Shown in pieces: positions 34,326 through 42,455 of a DNA stretch of 64,000 nt. How positions within the stretch are numbered: the first letter of the stretch is position 1; the number at the start of each line of letters is the position of its first letter. The stretch is from Kineosporiaceae bacterium (GTDB taxonomy: Bacteria; Actinomycetota; Actinomycetes; Actinomycetales; Kineosporiaceae): positions 682,001-746,000 of the forward strand of contig JADJPO010000002.1 in assembly GCA_016713225.1 (NCBI GenBank), in the 5' to 3' direction. The notes under the pieces are model-generated. The model was given only the letters and a program-made list of their open reading frames with translations, made no database searches and was not told where the DNA came from. Position numbers and translations under genes: made by a program.

Positions 34326-36545
34326 GTGAGGCGCGGCGTGGAGGGTGACGACACCGGGACGACGGCGCGCCACGGGGCCAACCGACCTCGTCGTCGCCTT
34401 GTCGCGGCGGTGATCGGCGCCCTTCTGGTGGCGGTGGCTGGCCTCGTGCTGGCCTCGACCCTGCTGTCCCGCGGGACCAGCGACACCGCGGCGGTCGCGG
34501 TGTCGTTGGAGCCGGGCCGGTCGAGCCTGACCTCGATCGAGACCGGGTTCTCCGACGGCGGCGTGGCGGCCACCTACCGGCTGCGGGGGACGCCGCGGGG
34601 CGGCAATGTCTACCTCGGGGTCGAACTGCGTCAGGGTGCGAAGGGCCTGTACCGCACCAAGGCCGTGATCACTCCGCAGGGCGCCGTCGGCCTCGAGGTG
34701 AGCAAGGTGATCGACGGTCGGGAGGTCGCCCTGGGGCAGGCCTCGGTGCCGCTGTGGGTGCCGAGCGAGGGTGCCACCAACCTGCGCGTGCAGGGTGAGG
34801 TCTTCGGCGCCGCCGCGACGACCCTTCGAGTGCGGATCTGGCCCGAGGGGGGCACGGCACCGGACTGGCAGCTGACCGGGGTCGACTCCTCCTCGCCGGT
34901 CGTCGGCACCGGATCGAGTCGGGCCTGGGCCTACCTGTCGTCGTCGGCGACCCACGAGATGGACCTGCAGCTCGCCGCACTCGCGGCCCTGCCTGCCGCC
35001 GCCGTCCCGGTGGCCCCGCCGTCCCCTGCCGGTCTGCCCGCGGACGGCGACCTCGGCTCCGGGCGGTTGGCCGGCGGCACCGGCGCCGCCCCGCTGGACG
35101 CCGCCCTGGCCGCGGGTGGTGCGGTACTGCCGACCCGCTACTCGGTACCCGACGGCGCCATCGTCGTGTCGCCGACGGGGGACGACGCCGCCGCCGGGAC
35201 CGTGCAGGCGCCGTTGGCCTCACTCAGCGCGGCGCTGGCCCGGGTACCGGCCGGCGGCACCGTGGTGCTGCGGGGCGGGACCTATCGGCAGAGTGCGGGA
35301 TCGGTGAACACGCCGCTCACCCTGCAGGCCTACCCCGGCGAGATCCCGGTGCTGAGCGGCGCCGACGTGGTGAGCGATTGGACCGCCGAGGGTGGCCACT
35401 GGCGCACCACCTCATGGCGATCGCCGTTCGGGCAGAACGACTTCCGCGCGCAGGAGGTACCGGCCGGCTCGGCGGCCGGCAAGGTCGAGCAGGCCTATCG
35501 TGATGGGTCCGCGCTGCAGCAGGTGCTCGCCCGCGGCGAGCTGGTGCCGGGCACCTTCTGGGTGAACCCGTCCTCGCGGGCGCTCTACGTCGCCGACGAC
35601 CCGCGTGGCGCCGTCCTCGAGCTCAGCAGTCGCACCCGGGGTCTGACCCTGGACGCCGCGGCTGCCGGGTCGGTCATCCGCGGTGTGCGGTTCACGCGCT
35701 ACGCCGCACCCCACCTGGACGACGGCGCCGAGCTGTACGTGTCGGCCCCCCGCACCACGATCGAGGACTCCCAGTTCGACCACAGCTCGGGGGCCGGTCT
35801 GAAGCTCGCGGCCAGCGACGTCGTCGTGCAGCGCACCACCATCTCGGACAACGCGGCCGAGGGCCTGCAGGGCAACCGGATCCACCGGGCAGTGATCCGA
35901 CGGAACCAGTTCCTGCGCAACAACACCGACCGCTTCACGGTCGAGGGGTGCGGCGACTCGTGCACCATCGCCGGGTTCAAGGCAGCCCACACCGACGACC
36001 TCACCGTGGCCGACAACGCCTTCGTCGCCAACGCGGGCAACGGCTTCTGGTGCGACCTGGGCTGTACCGACGTGGTCGTCACTCGGAATGCGATCTCCGG
36101 GGGCTTCGACGGCATCTTCTACGAGGTGTCCTCCCGGGGGCGCATTGTCGGGAACTACGTCGAGAAGGCGCACAAGGGCATTCGGGTGTCGGGGTCCGAT
36201 GCGGTGATCGTCTCCGGAAACGTCTTGGTGGACAATCAGTCCCAGCTGGCCGTCTACGACGATCGGCGGTCGGCGTCCAGCGATGGCTATGCCGCGGCGC
36301 TGGGGCTCAGCTGGGACACCCGAGGCCTCCAGGTGATCGACAATGTGCTGCGAGGTGGCCCCCGTACCCAGCGGTGGCTGGACTCCTACGCCACCAACCA
36401 GATCGCCTCGCCGCAGATGTTCGGCGCGGTCTCGGGCAACACCCTCACCGGGACTCAGGCGTTCGTCTGGTGCAGCGCCGACCGGCAGTGCCGCAGCTAC
36501 GCCTCGCTGACCGACTGGACGGCGCTGTCCGGGCTGGGGTTCTGA
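34326..36545 (+). CDS. Secreted right-handed parallel beta-helix protein (pectate-lyase-like fold)
   Basis: About 739 residues. A signal anchor (RRRLVAAVIGALLVAVAGLVLASTLL) is followed by a beta-sandwich region, an Ala/Pro/Gly linker, and a parallel beta-helix from DGAIVVSPTGDDAAAGTVQAPLASLSAAL onward. The coils are rich in asparagine and hydrophobic ladders (TTIEDSQFDHSSGAGLKLAASDVVVQRTTISDNAAEGLQGN and similar). Two Cys-rich loops (EGCGDSCTI, WCDLGCTDV) may form disulfides. Such proteins are polysaccharide lyases, epimerases or hydrolases. The start is uncertain: GTG 34326 is chosen because the frame before it reads as noncoding, but GTG at 34335 or earlier codons are possible. It sits among EPS genes. 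Confidence 0.75.
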   Translation: MRRGVEGDDTGTTARHGANRPRRRLVAAVIGALLVAVAGLVLASTLLSRGTSDTAAVAVSLEPGRSSLTSIETGFSDGGVAATYRLRGTPRGGNVYLGVELRQGAKGLYRTKAVITPQGAVGLEVSKVIDGREVALGQASVPLWVPSEGATNLRVQGEVFGAAATTLRVRIWPEGGTAPDWQLTGVDSSSPVVGTGSSRAWAYLSSSATHEMDLQLAALAALPAAAVPVAPPSPAGLPADGDLGSGRLAGGTGAAPLDAALAAGGAVLPTRYSVPDGAIVVSPTGDDAAAGTVQAPLASLSAALARVPAGGTVVLRGGTYRQSAGSVNTPLTLQAYPGEIPVLSGADVVSDWTAEGGHWRTTSWRSPFGQNDFRAQEVPAGSAAGKVEQAYRDGSALQQVLARGELVPGTFWVNPSSRALYVADDPRGAVLELSSRTRGLTLDAAAAGSVIRGVRFTRYAAPHLDDGAELYVSAPRTTIEDSQFDHSSGAGLKLAASDVVVQRTTISDNAAEGLQGNRIHRAVIRRNQFLRNNTDRFTVEGCGDSCTIAGFKAAHTDDLTVADNAFVANAGNGFWCDLGCTDVVVTRNAISGGFDGIFYEVSSRGRIVGNYVEKAHKGIRVSGSDAVIVSGNVLVDNQSQLAVYDDRRSASSDGYAAALGLSWDTRGLQVIDNVLRGGPRTQRWLDSYATNQIASPQMFGAVSGNTLTGTQAFVWCSADRQCRSYASLTDWTALSGLGF

Positions 36546-36574
36546 GCGTTCGCGCCCTCCGAGCCGGATGGCGA

Positions 36575-37903
36575 TCAGCCGTTGAGCAGAACTCCCGCCA
36601 GCGGTGCCGGACGCCGATGCAGGGTGACCAGGGTGTCCATCAGCTCGGTGTACGCGGGCTCGGGAACGTCGGCGACCAGGAACATGCCGTCGATCGCCTC
36701 GGTGAGGGCGAGCCAGTCGGCGGTGCTGGTCATGCTCGCCAGATTGAGCACCACCATCGAGTAGGCCGTACGCAGCTCGGGGAGCAACCGATCGGTGGTG
36801 AGCCGGTCGAGCAGGTCCGACGGGTCGGGCGATGCGGAACCCGACGGCAGTTGATCCGCCCGGACGGCGCCGCCGGGGATCACGACCTGGCGCCAGTCCA
36901 CGGTGCCGGCGATGACGTCCGACAGCCCCGAGACCTCGTTGGTCACCGGGTCCGTCAGCCGACGCAGCGCGATGTCGGCATCGACCAGGATCGTGCGCAC
37001 GCCGTCGTGGGTCAGCAGGTCCGCCACCTCGCCTGCCACCTGCCGGGACGCCTGCGAGGACGGCGAGACGAAGGCGATGACCTGGAAGTCGTTGTCCTCG
37101 ATGATGACGCGCAGACCTGCGTAGACGTGCGTCATCGCGAGGTCGGCGGGCGCCTCTCGGCGCCGGCTGAGCCGCCCGGTGCGCGCCGCCCCCTGCTGGG
37201 GCAGCCACCCCATGACCGGCACCGACACCGCGCGCTGAAGGTCGCGCGGCGAACGGACGCGTGGTGCGAAGTGTTCGATCGCGATGCAGGTGACCATGCC
37301 ACCGAGCGTGCCCAGCACCAGCGCCACCAAGAGGTTGAGCCCGGTGCGGGGGATCGCGGGTTGGGTCGGCACCTCGGCGCCGGCCACCGAGTAGACCCGC
37401 AGCGGTGAGTAGCTGCCCGTCACCCGGGGATTCAGTGCCGCGACCGATTGGGACAGTTCGCGCGCGACGGCGTCGGCGAGATCGGCGGCGGCACGGCCGG
37501 TCAGGGCTCGGGCCTCGACCTCGACGATCAGGGTGTCCGTGCGCGCCGAGGCGGAGATGTCGCCGGCCAGCTCCTCGGGTGTGGTCTGCAGCCCCAGCCG
37601 GGTGATCACCGGTGTCAGGATGCGCGACTCGGTCGCGATCAGGGCGTGCGATCCGACGATGTCCTGGGCATAGCGCAAGTTCGGCAGCAGGCTGTAGGGC
37701 GCCTAGGCCGGTGGTGGTGCCAAGTAGATCACCGCGGTGGCCGAGTACTTCGGCGTCGTGGTCAGGGCGAGCAGCCCGGTCACAGCCATGGCCAGCAACG
37801 GCACCGCCACCAGAACTCCCCATCGGGAGCGCAGAATCGCCAGGTAGTCGGTGATGCTGTCCGGTCGGCGCGCCTGCCCGGTGATGAGCCCGAAGCGTCG
37901 CAC
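36575..37903 (-). pseudogene. Wzz/BY-kinase-like gene interrupted by an in-frame TAG
   Basis: One continuous reverse-strand frame is broken only by TAG at 37703-37705. Upstream is the Wzz start (RRPDSITDYLAILRSRWGVLVAVPLLAMAVTGLLALTTTPKYSATAVIYLAPPPA). Directly after the stop APYSLLPNLRYAQDIVGSHALIATE continues the domain, followed by the second helix and a kinase-like region ending GVLLNG. Homology to the 32741-34102 product across the break supports one original gene; CAG to TAG would explain it. The kinase P-loop is also degenerate (SPSSQASRQVA, no Gly-Lys-Ser/Thr), although ILVDADIALRRL is kept. GTG 37903 is a guessed start. A restart at the TTG 37678 would lack the first membrane helix. 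Confidence 0.78.
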
Positions 37904-38024
37904 CCACCGATCGTGACACGCTCGGTGTGGCAGCGTCCAAAGAATGCCCCGGCTTGCCGCGGGCGCAGGCTGGTGAATCGCCGTCGAGGTCATCGCCACC
38001 CCGGCTGCCTCGTAAGCTCGAGGC

Positions 38025-39479
38025 GTGGCCACCCTCGGCGATACCGCAGCGCGTGGCGCCGGAGTCGTTCTCGGTACCCAACTCGCCCGGGTCGGCCTGC
38101 AGTTCGCCTCGATGGTGGTGCTGGCCCGGCTGCTGACCCCGGAGGACTTCGGTCTGGTGGCGATGGTCACCGCGGTGATCGGCATCGCCGAGATGATCAA
38201 GGACTTCGGGCTGTCCACCGCGGCAGTGCAGGCCCAGGACCTGACGGACGGCGAGCGCACCAACCTGTTCTGGGCCAACCTGGGCCTGGGCACCGCCGCC
38301 GGACTCGCTGCCGCTGCCGCCGGACCTCTGATCGTCGCCGGGTACCACGAGCCCCGGCTGGGGCCGATCGTGTGGGCGCTGTCCGGGGTGTTCGTGATCA
38401 GTGGTGCCAATACCCAGTACCGCTCGGACCTGATGCGCCGGATGCGCTATCGCCAGCTGGCCACCTCGGACATCGTGTCCCAGCTCGTGGCCATCCTGGT
38501 TGCCGCCGCGCTGGCGGTGGGCGGCGCCGGCCTCTGGGCACTGGTGGCCCAACAGATCACCCTGGCGGTGGTCGCGCTGGTGATGAACGTGATCAGCGTG
38601 CGCTGGCTGCCCTCGTGGCCGCACCGCGACGTGCCGTTGCGGCGCTTCTTCCGCTTCGGCGGTGGCGTGCTCGGCACCCATCTGCTGGCCTACCTGATGC
38701 GCAGCGTGGCGGCGATGGCCATCGGGGCGCGGCTCGGCGCGACGTCCCTGGGCTACTACAACCGGGCGTACCAGCTGCTGATGACGCCCTTGCAGCAGAT
38801 CGACGCCCCGATGACCGCCGTCGTCTTGCCCACGCTGTCGCGCGTCGCGGACGACGAGGAGGCCTTTCCGCGGTACGTCGCCCGGGTGCAACTGCTGGCG
38901 TGCTACGGCACGGGAGTGCTGCTGGCGGTCGCGGCCGGGCTCGCCACCCCGCTGACCCTGGTGATGTTCGGCGAGCGCTGGCTGCCGGTCGCGCCGGTGT
39001 TCGCCGTCCTGGCGATGGGCGGGGTGTTCCGCACCCTGGGAACCGTCTCCTACTGGATCTTCCTGGCGAAGGGCCTCACCGGGCCGCAGCTGCGCCAGGA
39101 CATGCTGGCGCGCCCCGTGATGATCGTGATCATGCTGGCGGGGCTGCCGTGGGGTCTGATCGGCGTGGCCTACGGCCACCTGGTGGCGTTCTTCCTCTAT
39201 TGGGTGGTGGCCTACCTCAATGTCGGACGGCGCACCGGGGTCGCCGTCCGGCCGCTGTTCGTCACCGCGTCCCGCGCCGTCCTGCTGGTGAGTGCTCCCG
39301 CCGGGGTGGCGGCGGCTGCGGTCACCAGACGACTCGAGCTGTCCGCGCTGATCGAGTTGGTTCTCGGTGGGCTCGCCGGGCTGGCCGTGATCGCGGCGGT
39401 GGCGGCGCTGGTGCGGCCGGTGCGGCGTGACCTGGTCGGGGTGCTGGCCGTGGGCCGCCGGGCGCTGCGCCGCGGCTGA
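38025..39479 (+). CDS. Polysaccharide flippase (MOP family, Wzx-like)
   Basis: A 484-residue membrane protein with about 12-14 helices, homologous to lipopolysaccharide/teichuronic acid flippases. The N-terminus TAARGAGVVLGTQLARVGLQFASMVVLARLLTPEDFGLVAMVTAVIGIAEMIKDFGLSTAAVQ is typical, with SLGYYNRAYQLLMTPLQQIDAPM central. It moves lipid-linked repeat units across the membrane. The GTG start at 38025 lies 7 nt after TAAGCT, so the mRNA may be leaderless. It is divergent from the broken Wzz gene. It is intact and may substitute for the TAG-broken flippase at 14773-16308. Confidence 0.9.
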   Translation: MATLGDTAARGAGVVLGTQLARVGLQFASMVVLARLLTPEDFGLVAMVTAVIGIAEMIKDFGLSTAAVQAQDLTDGERTNLFWANLGLGTAAGLAAAAAGPLIVAGYHEPRLGPIVWALSGVFVISGANTQYRSDLMRRMRYRQLATSDIVSQLVAILVAAALAVGGAGLWALVAQQITLAVVALVMNVISVRWLPSWPHRDVPLRRFFRFGGGVLGTHLLAYLMRSVAAMAIGARLGATSLGYYNRAYQLLMTPLQQIDAPMTAVVLPTLSRVADDEEAFPRYVARVQLLACYGTGVLLAVAAGLATPLTLVMFGERWLPVAPVFAVLAMGGVFRTLGTVSYWIFLAKGLTGPQLRQDMLARPVMIVIMLAGLPWGLIGVAYGHLVAFFLYWVVAYLNVGRRTGVAVRPLFVTASRAVLLVSAPAGVAAAAVTRRLELSALIELVLGGLAGLAVIAAVAALVRPVRRDLVGVLAVGRRALRRG

Positions 39480-39515
39480 CGTCTGGCGACCCACCCCCCC
39501 GCCGAACCTTCCCCA

Positions 39516-39636
39516 CCCGGTGATCATGTAATTCGTGCACAAAACGCCCGTGATCATGCAATTGATGCACAAATCACAAACGTGCACGGATTGCATGATC
39601 ACCACGGGTTTGTGCACGAATTACATGATCACCGGG
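39516..39636. repeat. Palindromic intergenic repeat, copy D (nested hairpin)
   Basis: A 121-bp structure between convergent genes. The outer arms, 39516-39543 and 39609-39636, are perfectly complementary over 28 bp and contain TGATCATGTAATTCGTGCAC. An inner pair (39547-39570 and 39582-39608) is an imperfect second copy around an AT-rich loop. The order is forward, forward, reverse, reverse, as in copies B and C. It could act as a bidirectional terminator. Confidence 0.9.
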
Positions 39637-39652
39637 TTAGGGCTGTGGGGGG

Positions 39653-40384
39653 TCAGAGCTGTTTGACGGAGAACACGGCGGCCCGGACGGCGCGCCCGCC
39701 GTGCAGCGCCTCACCCAGTGACCGGCCGCGCAGGCCTGCCTCGTGGTAACGGTCCAGGACCTCGCCGAGCAGCCCGGCTCGATCGGCCAGCGCGGGCGGG
39801 CCGTCGTCGGCGGCGTCCTCGAGCCCGGCGAACCCGTCGTGGGCCAGCAGGATGCCCCCGGGGCGCGCCCCGGCCAGGGCCTTCGCCAGACGTTCCTCGT
39901 GGCGGGCCTCGCGCCAGTCCCAGGTGGTCGCCGTCCACATCACGGGCATCAGCCCGGCGCGGCGGGTGGCGAGCCAGGTCAGCGGGGTCTGGCTGCCGTA
40001 GGGCGGCCGGAACCAGCGCACCCGCACGCCGGCGAGTTGTTCGAGCTCACGGCGGGCCGCCACGGTGCGTTCGCGCGCCGCGGCGAATCCGAACTCGGTC
40101 AGCGGCCGGTGGTCCGGCCCGTGCAGCGCCACCTCATGACCGGCCGCCACCATCGCGCGCAGCAGATCGGGGTGTCGGCGCGCCCGGGTCAGCAGGACGA
40201 AGAACGTGGCCGTGGCGTCGTGTGCGGCCAGCACCTCGAGCACCTGTGGGGTCTGGTCGGGGTCCGGGCCGTCGTCCAGGGTCAGCACCATGTCGGGTGA
40301 GGTGGTGGCCACGATCGAGCCGATCACGGCGGCGCGGCGCCGCAGCCAGGTCTTGGCGGACGCGACCGCGGCCGGCGCGCTCAC
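39653..40384 (-). CDS. Polysaccharide deacetylase (carbohydrate esterase 4, NodB domain)
   Basis: A metal-dependent deacetylase of N-acetylated glycans. NodB motifs in order are MVLTLDDGPDPD (catalytic base and metal Asp), HEVALHGPDH (metal His pair), RVRWFRPPYGS, TTWDWRE and ILLAHDG. At 243 residues it has no obvious signal peptide, only an N-terminal RRRAAVIGSIVATT segment. The GTG start (40384) overlaps the GT2 stop by 4 bp; the longer upstream frame is a shadow in the GT2 gene. It is the last gene of a four-gene reverse operon. Confidence 0.88.
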   Translation of the reverse strand: MSAPAAVASAKTWLRRRAAVIGSIVATTSPDMVLTLDDGPDPDQTPQVLEVLAAHDATATFFVLLTRARRHPDLLRAMVAAGHEVALHGPDHRPLTEFGFAAARERTVAARRELEQLAGVRVRWFRPPYGSQTPLTWLATRRAGLMPVMWTATTWDWREARHEERLAKALAGARPGGILLAHDGFAGLEDAADDGPPALADRAGLLGEVLDRYHEAGLRGRSLGEALHGGRAVRAAVFSVKQL

Positions 40385-41364
40385 CGGACCGCCTCGGGGG
40401 CACGCTCGTACTCGCGCACCACGTGACCGAGGGCACCGGCGGTCAGGCCTGCCCCGCGGGAGGCCACCCGGAGCCCGCGGGCCTGGTGGTGGGGCGAGCG
40501 CAGCACGAACCCGATCGCGGCCCGTGCGCCGCCCACCACGACCCGGACGATCCCGCCGGCCGCACAACTCACCCGGCCGGCCAGGGCCTGTCGGGTCGAG
40601 CCCGCCATCGCCCGGCGGACCAGAGCGGCGGTGTTGCCGTGGCTCCAGGCCCGGGCCAGCACCCAGCGCGGGGTCATCCGGTCGGTGGGGACGAGGTCGA
40701 CCACGGCGGCCTGCTCGCACCACACGATCCGCCCCCCGGCCGCGGTGAGCTGGGTGGTGAACAGGGTGTCCTCACCTCCGGTCAGTCCGAATCGCGGGTC
40801 GAAGCGCAGGCCGTGAGCGCGGACGGCGTCCAGGTCGAGCAGCAGGTTGCCGGCCGGGGCGGCAGCCACCACGGTGCCTGTGGTCAGCGAGCGGCGGGTG
40901 AAGAAGCCACCCGCCCGGATCCAGCGGCTCGGTTCGCTCTCGTACTCCTCCAGCACGCGGCCGGCCACGGCCTCGGCCCCGGTGTCGGCCCAGGTCGACA
41001 CCAATCCGGCCAGCCATCCTGCGGCGGGGCGGCCGTCGTCGTCCATGAAGGCGACCAGGCGCTGGTCCGGTGACTCGGCCAGGGCCCGGTTGCGCACCGC
41101 GGTCAGCCCCGGGGTGGGTTCGTGGCAGTAGACGACGGGGCAGCCGAGCGCGGCCTCGCCGGAGGCTGCGAGCGTGGCCACCACCTCGCGAGCCCCGCCC
41201 TGCGGGTCGTTGTCGATGATCAGCACCCGGACGACGTAGCGCCCGTCCGCGCCGAGCTCGCCGCCCTGCGCCCGCAGCAGTGGGATCAGCTCCGTCAGGT
41301 GTTCGTTGCGCCGGAAGGTCGCGATGGCGACCGTGACCCGGATCGGCTCGCGCGCCGGGATCAC
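40381..41364 (-). CDS. Family 2 glycosyltransferase
   Basis: A 327-residue GT-A enzyme. It shows IRVTVAIATFRRNEHLTELIPLL, VLIIDNDPQGGAREV, VAFMDDDGRPAAGW (DxD) and GLTGGEDTLFTTQLTAAGGRIVWCEQA, the acceptor-binding and catalytic ED motif. The C-terminal part has hydrophobic stretches. The GTG at 41364 overlaps the stop of the cytidylyltransferase-like gene (GTGA), which decides the start. It lies between nucleotide-activating enzymes and the deacetylase, so it probably adds a sugar or polyol-phosphate-linked residue to the same polymer. Confidence 0.87.
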   Translation of the reverse strand: MIPAREPIRVTVAIATFRRNEHLTELIPLLRAQGGELGADGRYVVRVLIIDNDPQGGAREVVATLAASGEAALGCPVVYCHEPTPGLTAVRNRALAESPDQRLVAFMDDDGRPAAGWLAGLVSTWADTGAEAVAGRVLEEYESEPSRWIRAGGFFTRRSLTTGTVVAAAPAGNLLLDLDAVRAHGLRFDPRFGLTGGEDTLFTTQLTAAGGRIVWCEQAAVVDLVPTDRMTPRWVLARAWSHGNTAALVRRAMAGSTRQALAGRVSCAAGGIVRVVVGGARAAIGFVLRSPHHQARGLRVASRGAGLTAGALGHVVREYERAPEAVR

Positions 41365-41858
41365 GTCGGCTTGCCCTCGCGCTGTTGGGTGCGCAGCACC
41401 GTGGTGGACACATGCCCGGTGTAGGGCAGGTAGACCACGCGGACGCCACGCTCGGCGAACTGCTGCTCCAGGGCGGTCCACTTGGTCGAGCCCACCCAGT
41501 CGCTGCCCTTGAAGATCACGTCGAATCGCACGCGCTCCCAGGTGGCGAGCTTGTCGGTGGTCCATTCCATCGAGGCCTCGTCGACCACGTCGAGGTTGGC
41601 CACGATCTCGAGCCGCTCGTCCTGCGGGACGACGGGCAGCCGGCCCTTTTGCGCCACGGCCACCTCGTCGCTGACCACGCCCGCGATCAGGTAGTCGCAC
41701 TCCATACGAGCTCGGCGCAGCAGGTTCAGGTGCCCGATGTGGAACAGGTCATAGGCGCCGGGGGCGTACCCGACCAGCTCGGTGCGGCCGCTGGCGTGGT
41801 AGCGGCGCACCTGCCCTGAGGTGATCGGGGGTCGCAGGCCCCGCAGGTCGCGGTTCAC
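41361..41858 (-). CDS. Cytidylyltransferase-like nucleotidyltransferase (TagD/GCT type), paralog 2
   Basis: A 165-residue enzyme with the GxFDxxHxGH-type signature (YAPGAYDLFHIGHLNLLRRAR), CDYLIAGVVSDEV and FDVIFKGSDWVGSTKW. These resemble glycerol-3-phosphate cytidylyltransferase, which makes CDP-alcohols for teichoic-acid-like polymers. The GTG start at 41858 overlaps the stop of the upstream paralog (GTGA). Related RfaE/HldE domains activate heptoses with ATP, so the substrate is open. The tight coupling suggests both paralogs act in one pathway. Confidence 0.85.
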   Translation of the reverse strand: MNRDLRGLRPPITSGQVRRYHASGRTELVGYAPGAYDLFHIGHLNLLRRARMECDYLIAGVVSDEVAVAQKGRLPVVPQDERLEIVANLDVVDEASMEWTTDKLATWERVRFDVIFKGSDWVGSTKWTALEQQFAERGVRVVYLPYTGHVSTTVLRTQQREGKPT

Positions 41859-42313
41859 TCGGCCACCAGGTCGGCCAGGCCACGCTCGAGCAGCTCGCCC
41901 GGGCGGGCGTAGGTGGCGGGCAGGAACTCGAGCCGCACCCCCACCTCGGCCAGTTCGGTCTCGACGACCTGCCACTGCGGGGAGTGCGCGAGGTTGTCCC
42001 CGACGAACACCACGTCGAAGGCGAAGGTGCGCCAGGCGGCCACCTTGTCCATGCTCAGCTGCGGCAGGACGTGGTCGACGCAGCGCATGCTCTGCACGAT
42101 GGCGAGCCGCTCGAGCAACGGGACCACCGGCGGGTGGCCCTTGGTCTCGAGGGCGAGCTCGTCGGTGGTGACCCCGACGACGAGGTAGTCACATCGTGCG
42201 CGGGCCTGCTGCAACAGATGGAGGTGTCCCATGTGGAACATGTCGAACACGCCTGCTGTGTAGCCGATCACTCCACGTCGACGTGGCTCCGGAAGGGGGG
42301 CCTGGGATGTCAC
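41855..42313 (-). CDS. Cytidylyltransferase-like nucleotidyltransferase (TagD/GCT type), paralog 1
   Basis: The first gene of the four-gene operon. It shows GVIGYTAGVFDMFHMGHLHLLQQAR (HxGH), CDYLVVGVTTDELALETKG and FDVVFVGDNLAHSPQWQ. Paralog 2 has FKGSDWVGSTKW where this one has VGDNLAHSPQW, so the substrate pocket differs. The start is uncertain: GTG 42313 gives a 152-residue protein of the usual core length; ATG 42394 would add 27 residues without family resemblance. Confidence 0.82.
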   Translation of the reverse strand: MTSQAPLPEPRRRGVIGYTAGVFDMFHMGHLHLLQQARARCDYLVVGVTTDELALETKGHPPVVPLLERLAIVQSMRCVDHVLPQLSMDKVAAWRTFAFDVVFVGDNLAHSPQWQVVETELAEVGVRLEFLPATYARPGELLERGLADLVAE

Positions 42314-42421
42314 ACATTCGATGCTAAGTGGGCCGGTGATCGCGCGATGGCTCTTCTGCGCAGGAGCTGTGTCACGGACCGTGATTTCACTCATCCGGCC
42401 GGGGTGCTGGGCCGGTCGGAT

Positions 42422-42455
42422 GAACCGGTCGACGAACCGGTCAGACGAACCGGTC
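42422..42455. repeat. Three short direct repeats (GAACCGGTC) at the disA stop
   Basis: GAACCGGTC occurs at 42422-42430, 42434-42442 and 42447-42455, each containing the palindrome ACCGGT. The third copy encodes the last DRF codons of disA, and the others follow the stop. It looks like local triplication of the gene end. Confidence 0.6.

Noticed and set aside
15022..37705. Amber suppression or recoding of TAG in this organism
   Set aside because: Several intact genes here end in TAG (acyl carrier protein at 1205, WecG-type gene at 8686, glycosidase-like gene at 18494, PIG-L gene at 21719), so general readthrough of TAG is unlikely. The two interrupted genes are better seen as nonsense mutations or errors.
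35412..39617. A 1401-codon open reading frame on the minus strand
   Set aside because: It lies antisense to the beta-helix protein and flippase genes and runs through the broken Wzz region. Its translation is low-complexity Arg/His/Gln/Gly text without domains, as expected from high-GC antisense frames.
39516..39636. A CRISPR array
   Set aside because: The repeats are inverted and nested, with no regular unique spacers, and no cas genes are in the window.
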